Source of the DNA: Nocardioides currus
GTDB taxonomy: Bacteria > Actinomycetota > Actinomycetes > Propionibacteriales > Nocardioidaceae
Assembly (NCBI RefSeq): GCF_003057875.1
Contig: NZ_PYXZ01000007.1
Span: forward strand, 131,999-195,998
Length of the DNA: 64,000 bases
Reading direction: 5' to 3'
The notes under the pieces were generated by a model that did not search any database, was not told where the DNA came from, and worked only from the letters and a program-made list of their open reading frames with translations. The stretch's first letter is position 1. Every line of letters begins with the position of its first letter. This document shows positions 53,838 to 62,419 of this stretch, piece after piece. The translations under genes were made by a program, and so were the position numbers.

Positions 53838-53866
53838 GTGGGGGCTCCCGATCTGGGAACCCCCAC
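53838..53866 (-). terminator. Strong hairpin between binding-protein and permease genes
   Basis: GTGGGGG (53838-53844) pairs with CCCCCAC (53860-53866) and TCCC (53846-53849) with GGGA (53855-53858) around a 5-nt loop. No T tract follows on the transcribed strand, so it is better read as an attenuator or an RNA-stabilising stem. Confidence 0.6.
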
Positions 53867-53894
53867 CCGTCAGGTGAATCTATTGCTACAAGGG

Positions 53895-53931
53895 GTGATC
53901 ACACCGTGAATCTCTCACGGTAGGCGATCAC
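53895..53931 (-). other. Hairpin overlapping the stop codon of the binding-protein gene
   Basis: An inner stem ACCGTGA/TCACGGT (53903-53909 with 53915-53921, loop ATCTC) is extended by an outer stem GTGATC/GATCAC (53895-53900 with 53926-53931). The outer arm includes the stop codon at 53928-53930. Confidence 0.6.
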
Positions 53932-55688
53932 TGCATCACGTAGAAGTCCTTGTAGTTCGGAGCACCGAGCGCAGCGTCGCCGCTCGGGTTGCCGATCTTC
54001 GTGCCGAAGACGAACAGGTCGTTGCGGAACGCGGTCGGGATGATCGGGAAGTAGTCCGTCATGATCTTCTCGTCCAGCGCGCCCCAGGCGTCGGCCTGCT
54101 CCTCCAGCGGAAGGGTGGCGATGTTGTCCATCTCGTCGTCCACCGAGGCCTCGGAGAACTGAGCGGTGTTGTAGACGGCACCCGTCTTGAGCAGCGGCGG
54201 GAGCATCGTCGAGCCGGCCGGCCAGTCGGAGCACCAGTTGACGCCACGCAGGTTGAGCGTCTTGTTGATCTTGTTCTCCGGGTCGAGCCAGATGTCGTAC
54301 GGCGAGACCTGGATCGGGGTCGCCTTGACCTTGAAGCCGGCGGTCTCGAGGCCCTTGGTGAGCTGCTTCTGACCGGCGACCGCGAGCGGGTCGGTCTCGT
54401 AGTAGACCATGTTGATCTGGTAACCGACGGCGTCGGCCTCGGTCAGCAGCTCCTTGGCCTTCTCCGGGTTGAAGGTGATCTGCTCACCGTCCGGCTGGAA
54501 ACCGTCGACCTTGCCCGCCATGCCGGGAGGCATGACCGAGTTGGCCGGCACGCGGGTGACACCGGGCACCTCGCCCGTGGCCAGCCACATGTCGTTGTAC
54601 GGGTACGCGTAGGCCAGGGCCTTGCGGATGTTGATGTCGGTGATCTTCGTGTAGTCAGGCGTCAGCGTGGAGACACACTGGGCGGTCTGCTGCACGAGGC
54701 GGTCGCCGAGCTCCTCGTTGGCCTGCTTGTACTTGTCCGAGCCGATCGAGGTGGCGATGGCCGTCTGCGAGTCGGAGTTGTCCGACAGCATGATCTGGTC
54801 GACCTTGGCCTGGTCCTGGTCGAACTTGAAGATCCACTCGTCGACGTACTGGTGACGAGCCGGGTCGCTGTCGGCGATCCACTGGTCGTTCTTGGTGAGG
54901 ACGAGCTCCTCGCCGACCGTGAACTTCTCGATCTTGTAGGGACCGTTGGACAGCGGGTCCTGGCCGTAGTTCGGCGGCTGCGAGGCCTTGCCGAGCGGGG
55001 CCGGGCCCATCGCCATGAAGGCGCCCCAGTAGTCCATGTCCGGGAAGGGCTTGGACATCTTGATGGTCACGTCCTGGCCGTCGAAGCTGATCGCGTCGTA
55101 GGCCTTGCCCTTGTCGGTGTAGGGGCCGTTGTAGTCCTGGCCACCCTCGAAGTAGGCCTTGGAGTACTCCGTGCCGGGACCGGACGGGAACTGCTCGGCG
55201 TCGAGCGAGCGCTGGATGCCCCAGGCCACCTCTTCACCGGTGATCGGCTTGCCGTCCTCCCAGGTGGCGTCGTCACGGATCGTGAACGTCCACTCGGTGT
55301 AGTCCTCGTTGGGCGTGCCGAGGTCGGTCGCCAGGTCGGGCACCAGGACCGGCTCGCCGTCGGGGCCACGCTTGTACTGCGTGAGCGAACGGCTCGTGAG
55401 CGCCTGCTGGATGGAGTTGCCCAGGACGGACCAGCCCTCGGTCGGGTCGAGCGAGTTGGGACCGGGGTCGCCAGCGACGTACACCGTGACGGTGCCGCCC
55501 TCGGTGGCGCCCTCGATGGCCTCCGCGGGACCCTGGAGCTTCTCGTCCTTGGTGCCGGCGCCCTGGTCGCCGAATTCCCTGTCGGTGCCCCCGGTGGAGC
55601 CCTCGTCGTCACCGCCGCCGCCACCACAGGCAGCGAGGGTGATCAGAGCGGCACCGGCGACGAGCGCGAGCGGCTTGTTCCGCTTCAT
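53928..55688 (-). CDS. Peptide/nickel-type ABC transporter substrate-binding lipoprotein
   Basis: The 586-residue SBP_bac_5 family protein has a lipoprotein signal (MKRNKPLALVAGAALITLAAC, C21) and a Gly/Asp-rich tether. It then shows family blocks GPNSLDPTEGWSVLGNSIQQAL, EPVLVPDLATDLGTPNEDYTEWTFTIRDDATWEDGKPITGEEVAWGIQRSLD, and DPLSNGPYKIEKFTVGEELVL. The length and EWTFTIRDDATWEDG motif fit oligopeptide binders. It captures substrate outside the membrane. It is followed by two hairpins before the permease gene, which suggests higher expression than the rest of the transporter. Confidence 0.93.
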   Translation of the reverse strand: MKRNKPLALVAGAALITLAACGGGGGDDEGSTGGTDREFGDQGAGTKDEKLQGPAEAIEGATEGGTVTVYVAGDPGPNSLDPTEGWSVLGNSIQQALTSRSLTQYKRGPDGEPVLVPDLATDLGTPNEDYTEWTFTIRDDATWEDGKPITGEEVAWGIQRSLDAEQFPSGPGTEYSKAYFEGGQDYNGPYTDKGKAYDAISFDGQDVTIKMSKPFPDMDYWGAFMAMGPAPLGKASQPPNYGQDPLSNGPYKIEKFTVGEELVLTKNDQWIADSDPARHQYVDEWIFKFDQDQAKVDQIMLSDNSDSQTAIATSIGSDKYKQANEELGDRLVQQTAQCVSTLTPDYTKITDINIRKALAYAYPYNDMWLATGEVPGVTRVPANSVMPPGMAGKVDGFQPDGEQITFNPEKAKELLTEADAVGYQINMVYYETDPLAVAGQKQLTKGLETAGFKVKATPIQVSPYDIWLDPENKINKTLNLRGVNWCSDWPAGSTMLPPLLKTGAVYNTAQFSEASVDDEMDNIATLPLEEQADAWGALDEKIMTDYFPIIPTAFRNDLFVFGTKIGNPSGDAALGAPNYKDFYVMQ

Positions 55689-55769
55689 TGGTGTCCAGCC
55701 TTTCTTTTCTGGGTTCGTGCCGTCGGCAGGTGCTGTCGGCAACGTCTGCATCGCTTCTCGATGGAGGGA

Positions 55770-56786
55770 TCAGCGACGAGTCTTGGGGTCCAGGGCGTCG
55801 CGGATCGCGTCGCCGAGGAGGTTCAGGGAGAGGACCAGCAGCACGACGCCGATCAGGGGCTCCCAGAGGTAGAGGGGGTACTCCTCGAAGTACTTGACGG
55901 CCTTGGAGATCGTCTGTCCCCACGAGGCGCCGCTGGTGACTCCGATGCCGAGGAACGCCAGGCCGGCCTCGGCCGCGACGAAGGCCGGCAGCATCAGCGA
56001 GACGCTGATGATGATCGGGGCGGCGAGGTTGGGCATGAGCTCCTTGATCAGCACCCGGCTGGTCGGCATGCCCAGGACGCGTGCGGCCTGGACGAACTCG
56101 CGCTCACGCAGCGAGAGGACCTCGCCGCGGATCAGGCGGGCCATGCCCATCCAGCCGAAGATCGCCAGCACCGCGACCAGCGAGAACTTCTGGATCAACG
56201 CGTAGTTGTCGTTGAGCGAGAAGCGGTCGTTGAGGATCGGCGCGATGGTCAGCGCAGCGAGCAGGAACGGGATGGTCAGGAACAGGTCGATGAAGAAGGA
56301 GAGCACCTTGTCGACGATCCCGCCGAGGAAGCCGGCCAGCAGGCCGACGGCGATGCCCACGACGGAGGCGAACAGCGTCGCGGAGGCGGCGATGGTCAGC
56401 GAGGTGCGGCAGCCGTAGACCCAGTAGGCCAGGTTGTCGTCCGCCGACTGCGGCGCGATGCCGAACGGGTGCTCGGGGTCGAAGCCGTTGTTGGGCGGGC
56501 CCTTGAGCGGCATGCCCCCGCCGAGCATGTCGAGGTACTGGCTGGCGAAGACCGTGTCGGTGCTGACGCCGAACAGCTTGCAGATCAGCGGCGCGAAGAT
56601 CGCGACGACGAGGAAGAACACGATGACGGCCGCGCACACCATGGCGATCTTGTCCCGGACCAGTCGGCCGAGCGCGATCTGCATGGGCGAACGGCCGGCG
56701 ATCGCCTTGGCCTGCTTGCTGTTGGGATCGACCGGGGTCTCGTCACTCAACGAGCCCAAGGTCTCCGGTGCAGTCGGCTGCGACAT
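55770..56786 (-). CDS. Oligopeptide ABC transporter permease (C-type)
   Basis: The 338-residue protein has an N-terminal cytoplasmic tail, the C-type first span (MVCAAVIVFFLVVAIFAPLI), a loop ending EHPFGIAPQSADDNLAYWVYGCRTSL (family motif) and five more spans. The EAA loop reads LREREFVQAARVLGM. It is the first gene of the operon, ahead of the binding protein, an unusual order (C-A-B-D-F). A GGGAG site lies immediately upstream of ATG 56786. Confidence 0.93.
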   Translation of the reverse strand: MSQPTAPETLGSLSDETPVDPNSKQAKAIAGRSPMQIALGRLVRDKIAMVCAAVIVFFLVVAIFAPLICKLFGVSTDTVFASQYLDMLGGGMPLKGPPNNGFDPEHPFGIAPQSADDNLAYWVYGCRTSLTIAASATLFASVVGIAVGLLAGFLGGIVDKVLSFFIDLFLTIPFLLAALTIAPILNDRFSLNDNYALIQKFSLVAVLAIFGWMGMARLIRGEVLSLREREFVQAARVLGMPTSRVLIKELMPNLAAPIIISVSLMLPAFVAAEAGLAFLGIGVTSGASWGQTISKAVKYFEEYPLYLWEPLIGVVLLVLSLNLLGDAIRDALDPKTRR

Positions 56787-56914
56787 GCTCTCCCTTAACT
56801 GGTCCGGGGTTGCTGGTCCATGGTGCGGGTGCGGTGCTGGTGGCGCCGGGGGTGTCCCGGTGGACTGGTCGGATCGGGCGTGTTCACGAGACGAACCGGC
56901 CAGCGCCGAACGGG

Positions 56915-56938
56915 ACTCTATGTGACGCGGACCTCACA
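56915..56938 (-). promoter_or_regulatory. Transporter operon promoter with inverted-repeat operator
   Basis: On the minus strand TAGAGT (56920-56915) is a candidate -10. Directly upstream, in the -35/-10 spacer, is TGTGA-ggtccgcg-TCACA (56938-56921), a perfect 5-bp inverted repeat with an 8-nt spacer. The predicted leader to ATG 56786 is about 120 nt, long enough for further control. The rest of 56787-57005 holds only the palindrome noted at 56987. Confidence 0.45.
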
Positions 56939-56986
56939 GGCGATCACCTACGCGTAACGATCCGGACACGACGGGTCGGTCAGCGA

Positions 56987-57000
56987 CCGCAGATCTGCGG
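56987..57000. repeat. Palindrome CCGCAGATCTGCGG behind aspS
   Basis: A perfect 14-bp palindrome lies 5 bp after the aspS stop. It could form a short cruciform or stem but has no T tract, so terminator function is uncertain. Confidence 0.45.
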
Positions 57001-57005
57001 GTGCT

Positions 57006-58784
57006 TCACGCCGGCGGCGGGACATCCTTCGCCGCGGGCGCGTCGACGCCAGCTTCCTTCCGCTGCTCGGGCGTGATGGGCGCCGGAGCCGCCGTGAGGG
57101 GGTCGTACCCACCCCCGGACTTGGGGAAGGCGATCACGTCGCGGATCGAGTCGGTGCCGGCCAGCAGCGCGACGATCCGGTCCATGCCGACGGCGATGCC
57201 GCCGTGCGGTGGGGCGCCGAACTTGAAGGCGTCGAGCAGGAAGCCGAACTTCTCCTGCGCCTCCTCCTCGCCCAGGCCCATCACCGAGAAGACCCGGGTC
57301 TGGATGTCGCCGCGGTGGATTCGGATCGACCCGCCACCGAGCTCGTTGCCGTTGCAGACGATGTCGTAGGCGTAGGCCAGTGCGCTGCCGGGGTCGGTGT
57401 CGAAGGTGTCGAGGAACTCCGGCTTGGGGCTGGTGAAGGCGTGGTGCACGGCCGTCCAGGCGCCGGCGCCGACCGCGACGTCGCCGCTGGCGACCGCGTC
57501 GGAGCTCGGCTCGAACAGGGGCGCGTCGACGACCCAGGTGAAGGCGAAGACCGAGTCGTCGAGCAGGTCGCCGCGCCGGCCGATCTCGAGGCGCGCGGCG
57601 CCCAGCAGCGCGCGGCTGCTCTTGACCGGCCCGGCCGCGAAGAAGATGCAGTCGCCGGGAGCGGCACCGACGTGCGCGGCGAGGCCGTCGCGCTCGGCGT
57701 CGGTGAGGTTCTTGGCGACCGGGCCACCGAGCTCGCCGTCCTCGCCGACCGTGACGTAGGCCAGGCCCTTCGCCCCGCGCTGCTTGGCCCAGTCCTGCCA
57801 GGCGTCGAACTGGCGGCGGGGCTGGCTGCCGCCGCCGGGCATCACGACGGCACCGACGTACGGCGCCTGGAAGACCCGGAAGGTCGTCTCCTTGAAGTAG
57901 TCGGTGCACTCGACGAGCTCGAGGCCCATGCGCAGGTCGGGCTTGTCGGAGCCGAAGCGCGCCATCGCCTCGGCGTACGTCATGCGCGGGATCGGCCGCG
58001 GGATGGTGTGGCCGGCCTGGGCCCACATCGCCTCGAGCACGTCCTCCATCAGCGTGAGGACGTCCTCCTGGTCGACGAAGCTCATCTCGATGTCGAGCTG
58101 GGTGAACTCGGGCTGGCGGTCGGCGCGGAAGTCCTCGTCGCGGTAGCAGCGGGCGATCTGGTAGTAGCGCTCCATGCCGCCGACCATCAGCAGCTGCTTG
58201 AACAGCTGAGGGCTCTGCGGGAGGGCGTACCAGCTGCCGGGCGCGAGGCGGGCCGGCACCAGGAAGTCGCGTGCGCCCTCGGGCGTCGAGCGCGTCAGGG
58301 TCGGCGTCTCGATCTCGACGAAGTCGCGGGCGTCGAGGACGTCGCGGGCCGCCTTGTTGATCTTGCTGCGCAGGCGCAGGGCGGCGTTGGGGCCGGAGCG
58401 GCGCAGGTCGAGGTAGCGGTGCTTGAGACGCGCCTCCTCCCCCACGTCGACATGGTCGTCGATCGGGAACGGCAGCGGCGCGCTGGCGCTGAGGACCTCG
58501 ACGTCGGTGGCGACGACCTCGATCTCGCCGGTCGGCAGGTTGGGGTTCTCGTTGCCGGCCTTGCGGGCGACGACCTCGCCGGTGACCTTGAGGCAGAACT
58601 CGCTGCGCAGGCTGTGGGCCACCTCCTCGTCGCGCACCACGACCTGCACCACGCCGCTGGCCTCGCGCAGGTCGAGGAACGCCACGCCGCCGTGGTCGCG
58701 CCGGCGGGCGACCCATCCGGCGAGGACGACGGTCTGTCCGACGTGCTCGGCGCGCAATGCGCCGGCGTCATGGGTGCGGATCAC
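57006..58784 (-). CDS. aspS: Aspartate-tRNA ligase
   Basis: The 592-residue bacterial-type enzyme has an N-terminal OB fold ([34 protein letters not shown]), motif 2 ([30 protein letters not shown]), the GAD insertion domain and motif 3 ([27 protein letters not shown]). It charges tRNA-Asp. ATG 58784 overlaps the hisS stop by ATGA. Confidence 0.98.
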   Translation of the reverse strand: MIRTHDAGALRAEHVGQTVVLAGWVARRRDHGGVAFLDLREASGVVQVVVRDEEVAHSLRSEFCLKVTGEVVARKAGNENPNLPTGEIEVVATDVEVLSASAPLPFPIDDHVDVGEEARLKHRYLDLRRSGPNAALRLRSKINKAARDVLDARDFVEIETPTLTRSTPEGARDFLVPARLAPGSWYALPQSPQLFKQLLMVGGMERYYQIARCYRDEDFRADRQPEFTQLDIEMSFVDQEDVLTLMEDVLEAMWAQAGHTIPRPIPRMTYAEAMARFGSDKPDLRMGLELVECTDYFKETTFRVFQAPYVGAVVMPGGGSQPRRQFDAWQDWAKQRGAKGLAYVTVGEDGELGGPVAKNLTDAERDGLAAHVGAAPGDCIFFAAGPVKSSRALLGAARLEIGRRGDLLDDSVFAFTWVVDAPLFEPSSDAVASGDVAVGAGAWTAVHHAFTSPKPEFLDTFDTDPGSALAYAYDIVCNGNELGGGSIRIHRGDIQTRVFSVMGLGEEEAQEKFGFLLDAFKFGAPPHGGIAVGMDRIVALLAGTDSIRDVIAFPKSGGGYDPLTAAPAPITPEQRKEAGVDAPAAKDVPPPA

Positions 58785-60133
58785 TGGTTCTCCTCTATTT
58801 CACGTGCGGTGCTGATGACGGTGGGCCGGAGGTCGTCCTCCGGCGGGGTCCAGGTGGCCGGGTCCGCGTCGACCTGCTCACCGGAACGGATGTCCTTGAC
58901 CTGGTGGGTGCCGTCCGCCTGGCTGAACCAGACGAACGGGATGCCGCGTCGCTCGGCGGCGCGGATCTGCTTGCCGAACTTCGCCGCGTCGGCGGACACC
59001 TCGCAGGCCACGCCGCGGGCTCGGAGCGCGGTGGCGACCGCCGTGCTGGCGTCGCGGGCGTCGTCGTCGGTGACCGCCACCAGGACCGCGCTCGGCACCT
59101 TGCGGCTGCCGGACAGGACCCCGTCGGCGATGAGCGGGATGAGGGTGCGCGAGACGCCGAAGGACACGCCGACGCCGGGATAGGTGGTCTTCCCGTCGCT
59201 GGCCAGGGCGTCGTAGCGGCCCCCGCCTCCGACGGACTTGAGGCGCTCGTAGCCGGCCATGAAGACCTCGAGGACGGTGCCGGTGTAGTAGTCGAGGCCG
59301 CGGGCGATGCGCAGGTTGGCCTCGACGGTGACGCGCTCGGAGGTGGCGCTCGCGCACCCGTCGATGACGGCGGCGAGCTCGGTCAGCCCGGTCTCGAGGA
59401 GCTCGTCCTCGACGCCGAGGGCACGGACCTGCTCGACGAAGGAGGTGTCGGCGACGCGGATCGTGGCCAGCCGCAGGCACAGTGCGGCCTGCTCGGCGCT
59501 CGCCCCGGCCTGCTCGACGAGCTGCTGGGCGACGGTGTCCTCGGGCAGCTTGTCGAGCTTGTCGATGACCTTGATCGCGGTGGTCACGTCGGGGATGCCG
59601 AGGCCGCGGTAGAAGCCCTGGATCAGCTTGCGGTTGTTGACCTGGAACGACAGTGGTGGCAGGGGCAGCGCTCCCAGGGCCTCGACCATCACCCGCACGA
59701 CCTCGACGTCGTGGTGGAAGCCGAGGGTGTCGCGACCGACGATGTCGATGTCGGCCTGGGTGAACTGCCGGTAGCGGCCCTCCTGAGGTCGCTCGCCGCG
59801 CCACGCGGGCTGGACCTGGAAGCGTCGGAACGGGAACTCGAGGTGACCGGCGTTCTCCAGCACGTAGCGTGCGAAGGGCACCGTCAGGTCGAAGTGCATC
59901 CCGAGCTCGGCCTTCGCGTCCGCGTCGGCGGCGAGGCGCTGGAGGACGTAGATCTCCTTGTCGATCTCGCCGCCCTTGGCCAGCCGGTCGATGGGCTCGA
60001 CGACGCGGGTCTCGATGTTGGCGAAGCCGTGCAGCTCGAAGGTGCGCGAGAGCGAGGCGATGACCTCGCGCTCGACGACGCGCTGCTCGGGGAGGAGCTC
60101 GGGGAACCCGCTGAGCGGGGCGATCTTGGGCAT
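58781..60133 (-). CDS. hisS: Histidine-tRNA ligase
   Basis: The 450-residue protein has motif 2 [32 protein letters not shown], the His-binding motifs [18 protein letters not shown] and [13 protein letters not shown], and the C-terminal anticodon domain ([26 protein letters not shown]). It starts [21 protein letters not shown], longer at the N-terminus than E. coli HisRS, as in related actinobacteria. It is located 14 bp after the MBL hydrolase gene. Confidence 0.97.
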   Translation of the reverse strand: MPKIAPLSGFPELLPEQRVVEREVIASLSRTFELHGFANIETRVVEPIDRLAKGGEIDKEIYVLQRLAADADAKAELGMHFDLTVPFARYVLENAGHLEFPFRRFQVQPAWRGERPQEGRYRQFTQADIDIVGRDTLGFHHDVEVVRVMVEALGALPLPPLSFQVNNRKLIQGFYRGLGIPDVTTAIKVIDKLDKLPEDTVAQQLVEQAGASAEQAALCLRLATIRVADTSFVEQVRALGVEDELLETGLTELAAVIDGCASATSERVTVEANLRIARGLDYYTGTVLEVFMAGYERLKSVGGGGRYDALASDGKTTYPGVGVSFGVSRTLIPLIADGVLSGSRKVPSAVLVAVTDDDARDASTAVATALRARGVACEVSADAAKFGKQIRAAERRGIPFVWFSQADGTHQVKDIRSGEQVDADPATWTPPEDDLRPTVISTAREIEENQ

Positions 60134-60147
60134 TCGAGGAGGTCCTG

Positions 60148-60819
60148 TCAGAGGTCCTGGAGGAAGGGGTTGGTCGCGCGCTCGCGACCGATGGAGGTCT
60201 GCTCGCCGTGGCCGGGCAGCACGACGACGTCGTCGGCGAGCGGCAGCACCTTGCTCGCGAGGCTGCGCAGCATGGTGGCGTGGTCGCCGCCGGGGAGGTC
60301 GGTGCGCCCGATCGAGCCCGCGAACAGCAGGTCGCCGGAGAACATGACCTCGGAGATGTCCTGGTCCTCGTACGGCGTGCGGAAGGTGACCGAGCCCTCG
60401 GTGTGGCCGGGCGTGTGGTCGACGACGAACCGCAGGCCGGCGAGCTCGAGCTCCTGGAGGTCGGTGAGCTCGCGCACGTCGTCGGGCTCGGCCCACTCGT
60501 AGCTGCCGCCGAGCAGCATCTGCGTCGTCCCCGGGCTCATGCCGGCCATCGGGTCCTCGAGCAGGTGGCGATCGCTCGGGTGGATCCAGGCCGTGGCGTC
60601 GTACGTCCCGGCCACGGGCGCCACGCACCACATGTGGTCGACATGGCCATGGGTGACGAGGACCGAGACCGGCTTGAGCCTGTGCTCGCGCACGACGTCG
60701 GCCACGCCTGCGGCGGCGTCCTTGCCGGGGTCGACGACCACGCACTCGCTGCCGGGGCCGGTGGCGACGACGTAGCAGTTGGTGCCCCAGGGCCCAGCAG
60801 GGAAGCCGGCGATGAACAC
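60148..60819 (-). CDS. MBL-fold metallo-hydrolase, glyoxalase II-like
   Basis: The 223-residue protein has the metallo-beta-lactamase signature VLVTHGHVDHMW, further ligands in DHTPGHTEGS and VMFSGDLLFAGSIGRTD, and the terminal VVVLPGHGEQT. This two-metal site with GTNCYVV at the N-terminus is the glyoxalase II/YcbL group that opens thioesters such as S-lactoyl-thiols. The physiological substrate in a mycothiol-producing organism is not known. It heads the hisS-aspS transcript. Confidence 0.9.
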   Translation of the reverse strand: MFIAGFPAGPWGTNCYVVATGPGSECVVVDPGKDAAAGVADVVREHRLKPVSVLVTHGHVDHMWCVAPVAGTYDATAWIHPSDRHLLEDPMAGMSPGTTQMLLGGSYEWAEPDDVRELTDLQELELAGLRFVVDHTPGHTEGSVTFRTPYEDQDISEVMFSGDLLFAGSIGRTDLPGGDHATMLRSLASKVLPLADDVVVLPGHGEQTSIGRERATNPFLQDL

Positions 60820-60886
60820 GAGTGTGAAGTCCTTGTGGGTGGGTGCGGTCGAGGTCGGTGCGGGACGTCCGAGCGTCCGGGGCGTC

Positions 60887-60892
60887 AGCCTA
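60887..60892 (-). promoter_or_regulatory. Putative -10 TAGGCT of the MBL-hisS-aspS transcript
   Basis: On the minus strand TAGGCT lies 67 nt upstream of GTG 60819, so this transcript has a leader. It stands back to back with the leaderless promoter at 60910. Confidence 0.4.
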
Positions 60893-60909
60893 CCGAGAGC
60901 GCTCGTGAC

Positions 60910-60915
60910 TACGAT
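60910..60915 (+). promoter_or_regulatory. Leaderless-type -10 TACGAT
   Basis: TACGAT lies 8 nt before ATG 60924. Confidence 0.55.
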
Positions 60916-60923
60916 GGGCGACC

Positions 60924-62159
60924 ATGAGCGCCGACAAGCAGTCCGACTGGGGCCGGGTGGCCGAGGACGGCACCGTCTACGTCAAGACCCCTGACGGGGA
61001 ACGCACCGTGGGGCAGTACCCCGAAGGGAGCCCCGAGGAGGCGCTGAAGTTCTACACCGACCGCTTCGACGCGCTCGCCTTCGAGGTGCACCTGCTGGAG
61101 CAGCGGATCACGGCCGGCAAGCTCAGCCCGGAGGAGGCGTCCTCCACCGTGAAGACCCTGCGCGAGCAGGTCGTCGGGGCCAACGCCGTCGGCGACCTCA
61201 CCAGCCTGGCGGCTCGTCTGGACGCGACCGGACCGCTGATCGCGATCCAGCGCGAGGCGAAGCGCGCCGAGAAGGCGCAGCGCAGTGCCGAGTCGAAGGT
61301 CGAGAAGGAGAAGATCGTCGGCGAGGCCGAGCGGCTCGCCGAGAGCAACGACTGGCGCAACGGCGCCAACCGGCTGCGCGACCTCCTCGACCAGTGGAAG
61401 GCGCTCCCCCGCCTCGACAAGTCCACCGACGACCAGCTGTGGCGACGCTTCAGCAGTGCCCGGACGACGTACACCCGGCGCCGCAAGGCGCACTTCTCCG
61501 AGGAGCACGAGCGCCGCGACGGCGCCCGCGTGATCAAGGAGCGGCTGGCGACCGAGGCCGAGGCGCTGTCGACCTCGACCGAGTGGGGCCCGACCGCCGG
61601 GCGCTACCGCGACCTGATGCGTGACTGGAAGGCTGCCGGCCCGGCGCCGCGCGACGTCGACGACGAGCTCTGGAAGCGGTTCCGCGGTGCGCAGGACACC
61701 TTCTTCGGCGCCCGCGACGCAGCGAACGCCGAGCTCGACAAGGAGTTCGCCGCCAACGCCGACGTCAAGGACCAGATCCTCGTCGAGGCCGAGCAGCTCG
61801 TGCCCGTCACCGACCTGGAGGCGGCCAAGAAGGCGTTCCGCGACCTCGCCGACCGCTGGGACGCCGCCGGCAAGGTGCCCCGCGACCGGATGAAGGACCT
61901 CGAGGGCCGCATGCGCAAGGTCGAGCAGGCCATCCGCGCGGTCGAGGACGACCAGTGGAAGCGCAGCGACCCCGAGAAGTCGGCCCGCGCCGACGACATC
62001 GTCTCCAAGCTCGAGGCCGGCATCGCCGACGAGCAGGCCAAGCTCGACAAGGCGAAGGCCGCGGGCGACGACCGGCGCGCCAAGCAGCTCGAGGAGTCGC
62101 TCGCCAGCAAGCAGGCCTTCCTCGACATGGCGCGCAAGGCGTCGGAGGAGTTCAGCTAG
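60924..62159 (+). CDS. DUF349 domain protein
   Basis: The 411-residue, almost wholly helical and highly charged protein has at least three DUF349 repeats, recognised by the recurring W-x7-R-x5-D-x-W-K core: NDWRNGANRLRDLLDQWKAL, TEWGPTAGRYRDLMRDWKAAG and TDLEAAKKAFRDLADRWDAAGKVPRD. DUF349 proteins lie beside rel in many actinobacteria, as here (convergent). The molecular role is unknown; coiled-coil scaffolding is likely. Confidence 0.92.
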   Translation: MSADKQSDWGRVAEDGTVYVKTPDGERTVGQYPEGSPEEALKFYTDRFDALAFEVHLLEQRITAGKLSPEEASSTVKTLREQVVGANAVGDLTSLAARLDATGPLIAIQREAKRAEKAQRSAESKVEKEKIVGEAERLAESNDWRNGANRLRDLLDQWKALPRLDKSTDDQLWRRFSSARTTYTRRRKAHFSEEHERRDGARVIKERLATEAEALSTSTEWGPTAGRYRDLMRDWKAAGPAPRDVDDELWKRFRGAQDTFFGARDAANAELDKEFAANADVKDQILVEAEQLVPVTDLEAAKKAFRDLADRWDAAGKVPRDRMKDLEGRMRKVEQAIRAVEDDQWKRSDPEKSARADDIVSKLEAGIADEQAKLDKAKAAGDDRRAKQLEESLASKQAFLDMARKASEEFS

Positions 62160-62193
62160 GCACTTCGTTGCCCCGCCGACGGTGGTGGTGCGC

Positions 62194-62419
62194 CAGCCAC
62201 GTCCCGCGATCGCGGACGGTGGGTCGGGCGCCGCTGCGAGGTGGGTCGAGGTGCGACCCGCCTCCCGGCGGTGAGCCAGCCACATTCCGTGGTCGCGAAG
62301 TGTGGCTCAGTCACCGCCGCGAGGTGGGTCGAGGTGCGACACGCCCGCCGGCGGTGAGTCAGCCACATTCCGCGATCGCGAAAGGTGGCCCACGCACCGC
62401 TGGCGGGTCGGGGCGGGTG
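62194..62419. repeat. Tandem repeat, 83-bp period, with internal palindromes
   Basis: CAGCCAC begins three units at 62194, 62277 and 62360, exactly 83 bp apart; the third is cut at about 62419. Each has a central palindrome around CGCGATCGCG (altered to CGTGGTCGCG in unit 2) flanked by CCAC and GTGG. The first two also carry a stem GGGTCG-aggtg-CGACCC or its decayed version. The array fills the gap between the convergent DUF349 and rel genes. No gene is present in it. Confidence 0.8.

Noticed and set aside
53838..53866. Rho-independent terminator ending the transporter transcript
   Set aside because: The stem is strong but has no following T tract in the direction of transcription, and the downstream permease gene has no promoter of its own that I can see.
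56787..56914. Riboswitch in the transporter leader
   Set aside because: The leader is about 120 nt, but I see no conserved aptamer motif; only simple G/C stems could be drawn.
56921..56938. CRP binding site upstream of the oligopeptide transporter
   Set aside because: The half-sites TGTGA/TCACA are separated by 8 nt, whereas CRP sites have 6, so the helical phase is wrong.
62194..62419. CRISPR-like periodic repeat
   Set aside because: Units are contiguous 83-bp tandem repeats without variable spacers, and no cas gene is present.
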